From Microcaldota archaeon (GTDB taxonomy: Archaea; Micrarchaeota; Micrarchaeia; Norongarragalinales; Norongarragalinaceae), in NCBI GenBank assembly GCA_016214445.1, contig JACROM010000022.1:1-20123 (forward strand): a DNA stretch of 20,123 bases, read 5' to 3'. The position numbers and the translations under genes were made by a program. Numbering within the stretch: the stretch's first letter is position 1; each line of letters starts with the position of its first letter. Below are positions 20,043-20,123 of the stretch, in pieces. The notes under the pieces were generated by a model that was not told the DNA's origin, did not search any database, and was given only the letters and a program-made list of their open reading frames with translations.

Positions 20043-20123
20043 GTGATTGACGAACGACTCATCCGTGAAAAATTCAAACAGATGAATCCATCACTCAACG
20101 AACGCTCCAGGCGGCACTGGGTA
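20043..20123 (+). CDS. N-terminal fragment of an ISAzo13-like transposase (cut by window edge)
   Basis: GTG 20043 opens a frame to the window end. Its 27 codons include VIDERLIREKFKQMNPSLNE and ERSRRHWV. The pattern K-F-x-x-h-x-P-x-L-N-E-R-x-R-R-h-W is the recognisable start of ISAzo13-family transposases. About 20 bases before the start, AAAGT and ACTTT form a small inverted repeat (20020-20039), which may lie near the element's terminus. With so little of the gene visible, intactness cannot be judged. Confidence 0.6.
   Translation, partial: MIDERLIREKFKQMNPSLNERSRRHWV

Noticed and set aside
1..20123. CRISPR arrays, tRNA or rRNA genes
   Set aside because: I found no regularly spaced repeats with spacers and no cloverleaf or rRNA core sequence by eye; the only tandem repeat is the 70-bp unit at 1699-1853.

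Overview
The window looks like a piece of an archaeal chromosome, most likely from the DPANN group. A Diapherotrites- or Micrarchaeota-like genome is my guess, not something the sequence proves. The archaeal signs are a DRG-type GTPase with a C-terminal TGS domain, TATA-like boxes about 20-45 bases before start codons with short or absent leaders, a DUF5678/retropepsin pair, a DUF2683/RelE pair, an AglD-like flippase and a thiolase of the archaeal SCP-x type. Both edges cut transposase genes: the C-terminus of an IS4/IS1634-like transposase at the left and the N-terminus of an ISAzo13-like transposase at the right.

Layout. 1-1.9 kb: transposase tail, a DUF5678 protein, a retropepsin-like protease and a DEDD exonuclease whose 3' end lies in a 70-bp tandem duplication. 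1.9-3.0 kb (minus): the DRG GTPase. 3.2-5.1 kb: a zinc-ribbon gene, then an AbiE-like toxin-antitoxin cassette on the minus strand, then a displaced second copy of the zinc-ribbon gene's 3' end. 5.2-8.9 kb (minus): a tight operon of glycosyltransferase, methyltransferase, SCP-x thiolase and an OB-like/short-chain reductase fusion. 9.0-16.2 kb: an orphan small gene, hexapeptide acyltransferase, flippase, GT2 glycosyltransferase, a RelE/DUF2683 module, a zinc-ribbon methyltransferase, a broken sigma-70-like gene and a broken FAD oxidoreductase. 16.2-20 kb: a B12-binding radical SAM enzyme, a DUF4258/YgiT-AbrB-like toxin-antitoxin pair and a large GT-C-like membrane protein.

Taken together, the two glycosyltransferases, acyltransferase, flippase, methyltransferases, UDP-galactopyranose-mutase-like oxidoreductase, radical SAM enzyme and GT-C-like protein look like a cell-surface glycan (lipid-linked sugar) region. 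It is interleaved with three toxin-antitoxin modules and mobile-element traces.

Two results stand out. First, a sigma-70-family gene, out of place in an archaeon, is split by a 120-bp non-coding element with imperfect 23-bp terminal inverted repeats and an exact 8-bp target duplication. Removing the element plus one repeat copy restores one 230-residue reading frame carrying sigma regions 2 and 4. Second, several genes (zinc ribbon, radical SAM, acyltransferase and, in a different form, the exonuclease) are followed by an extra copy of their own 3' coding end. In the zinc-ribbon case the two 44-bp copies flank the AbiE-like cassette like attachment sites. These repeated scars suggest a recombination or integration process acting on gene 3' ends.
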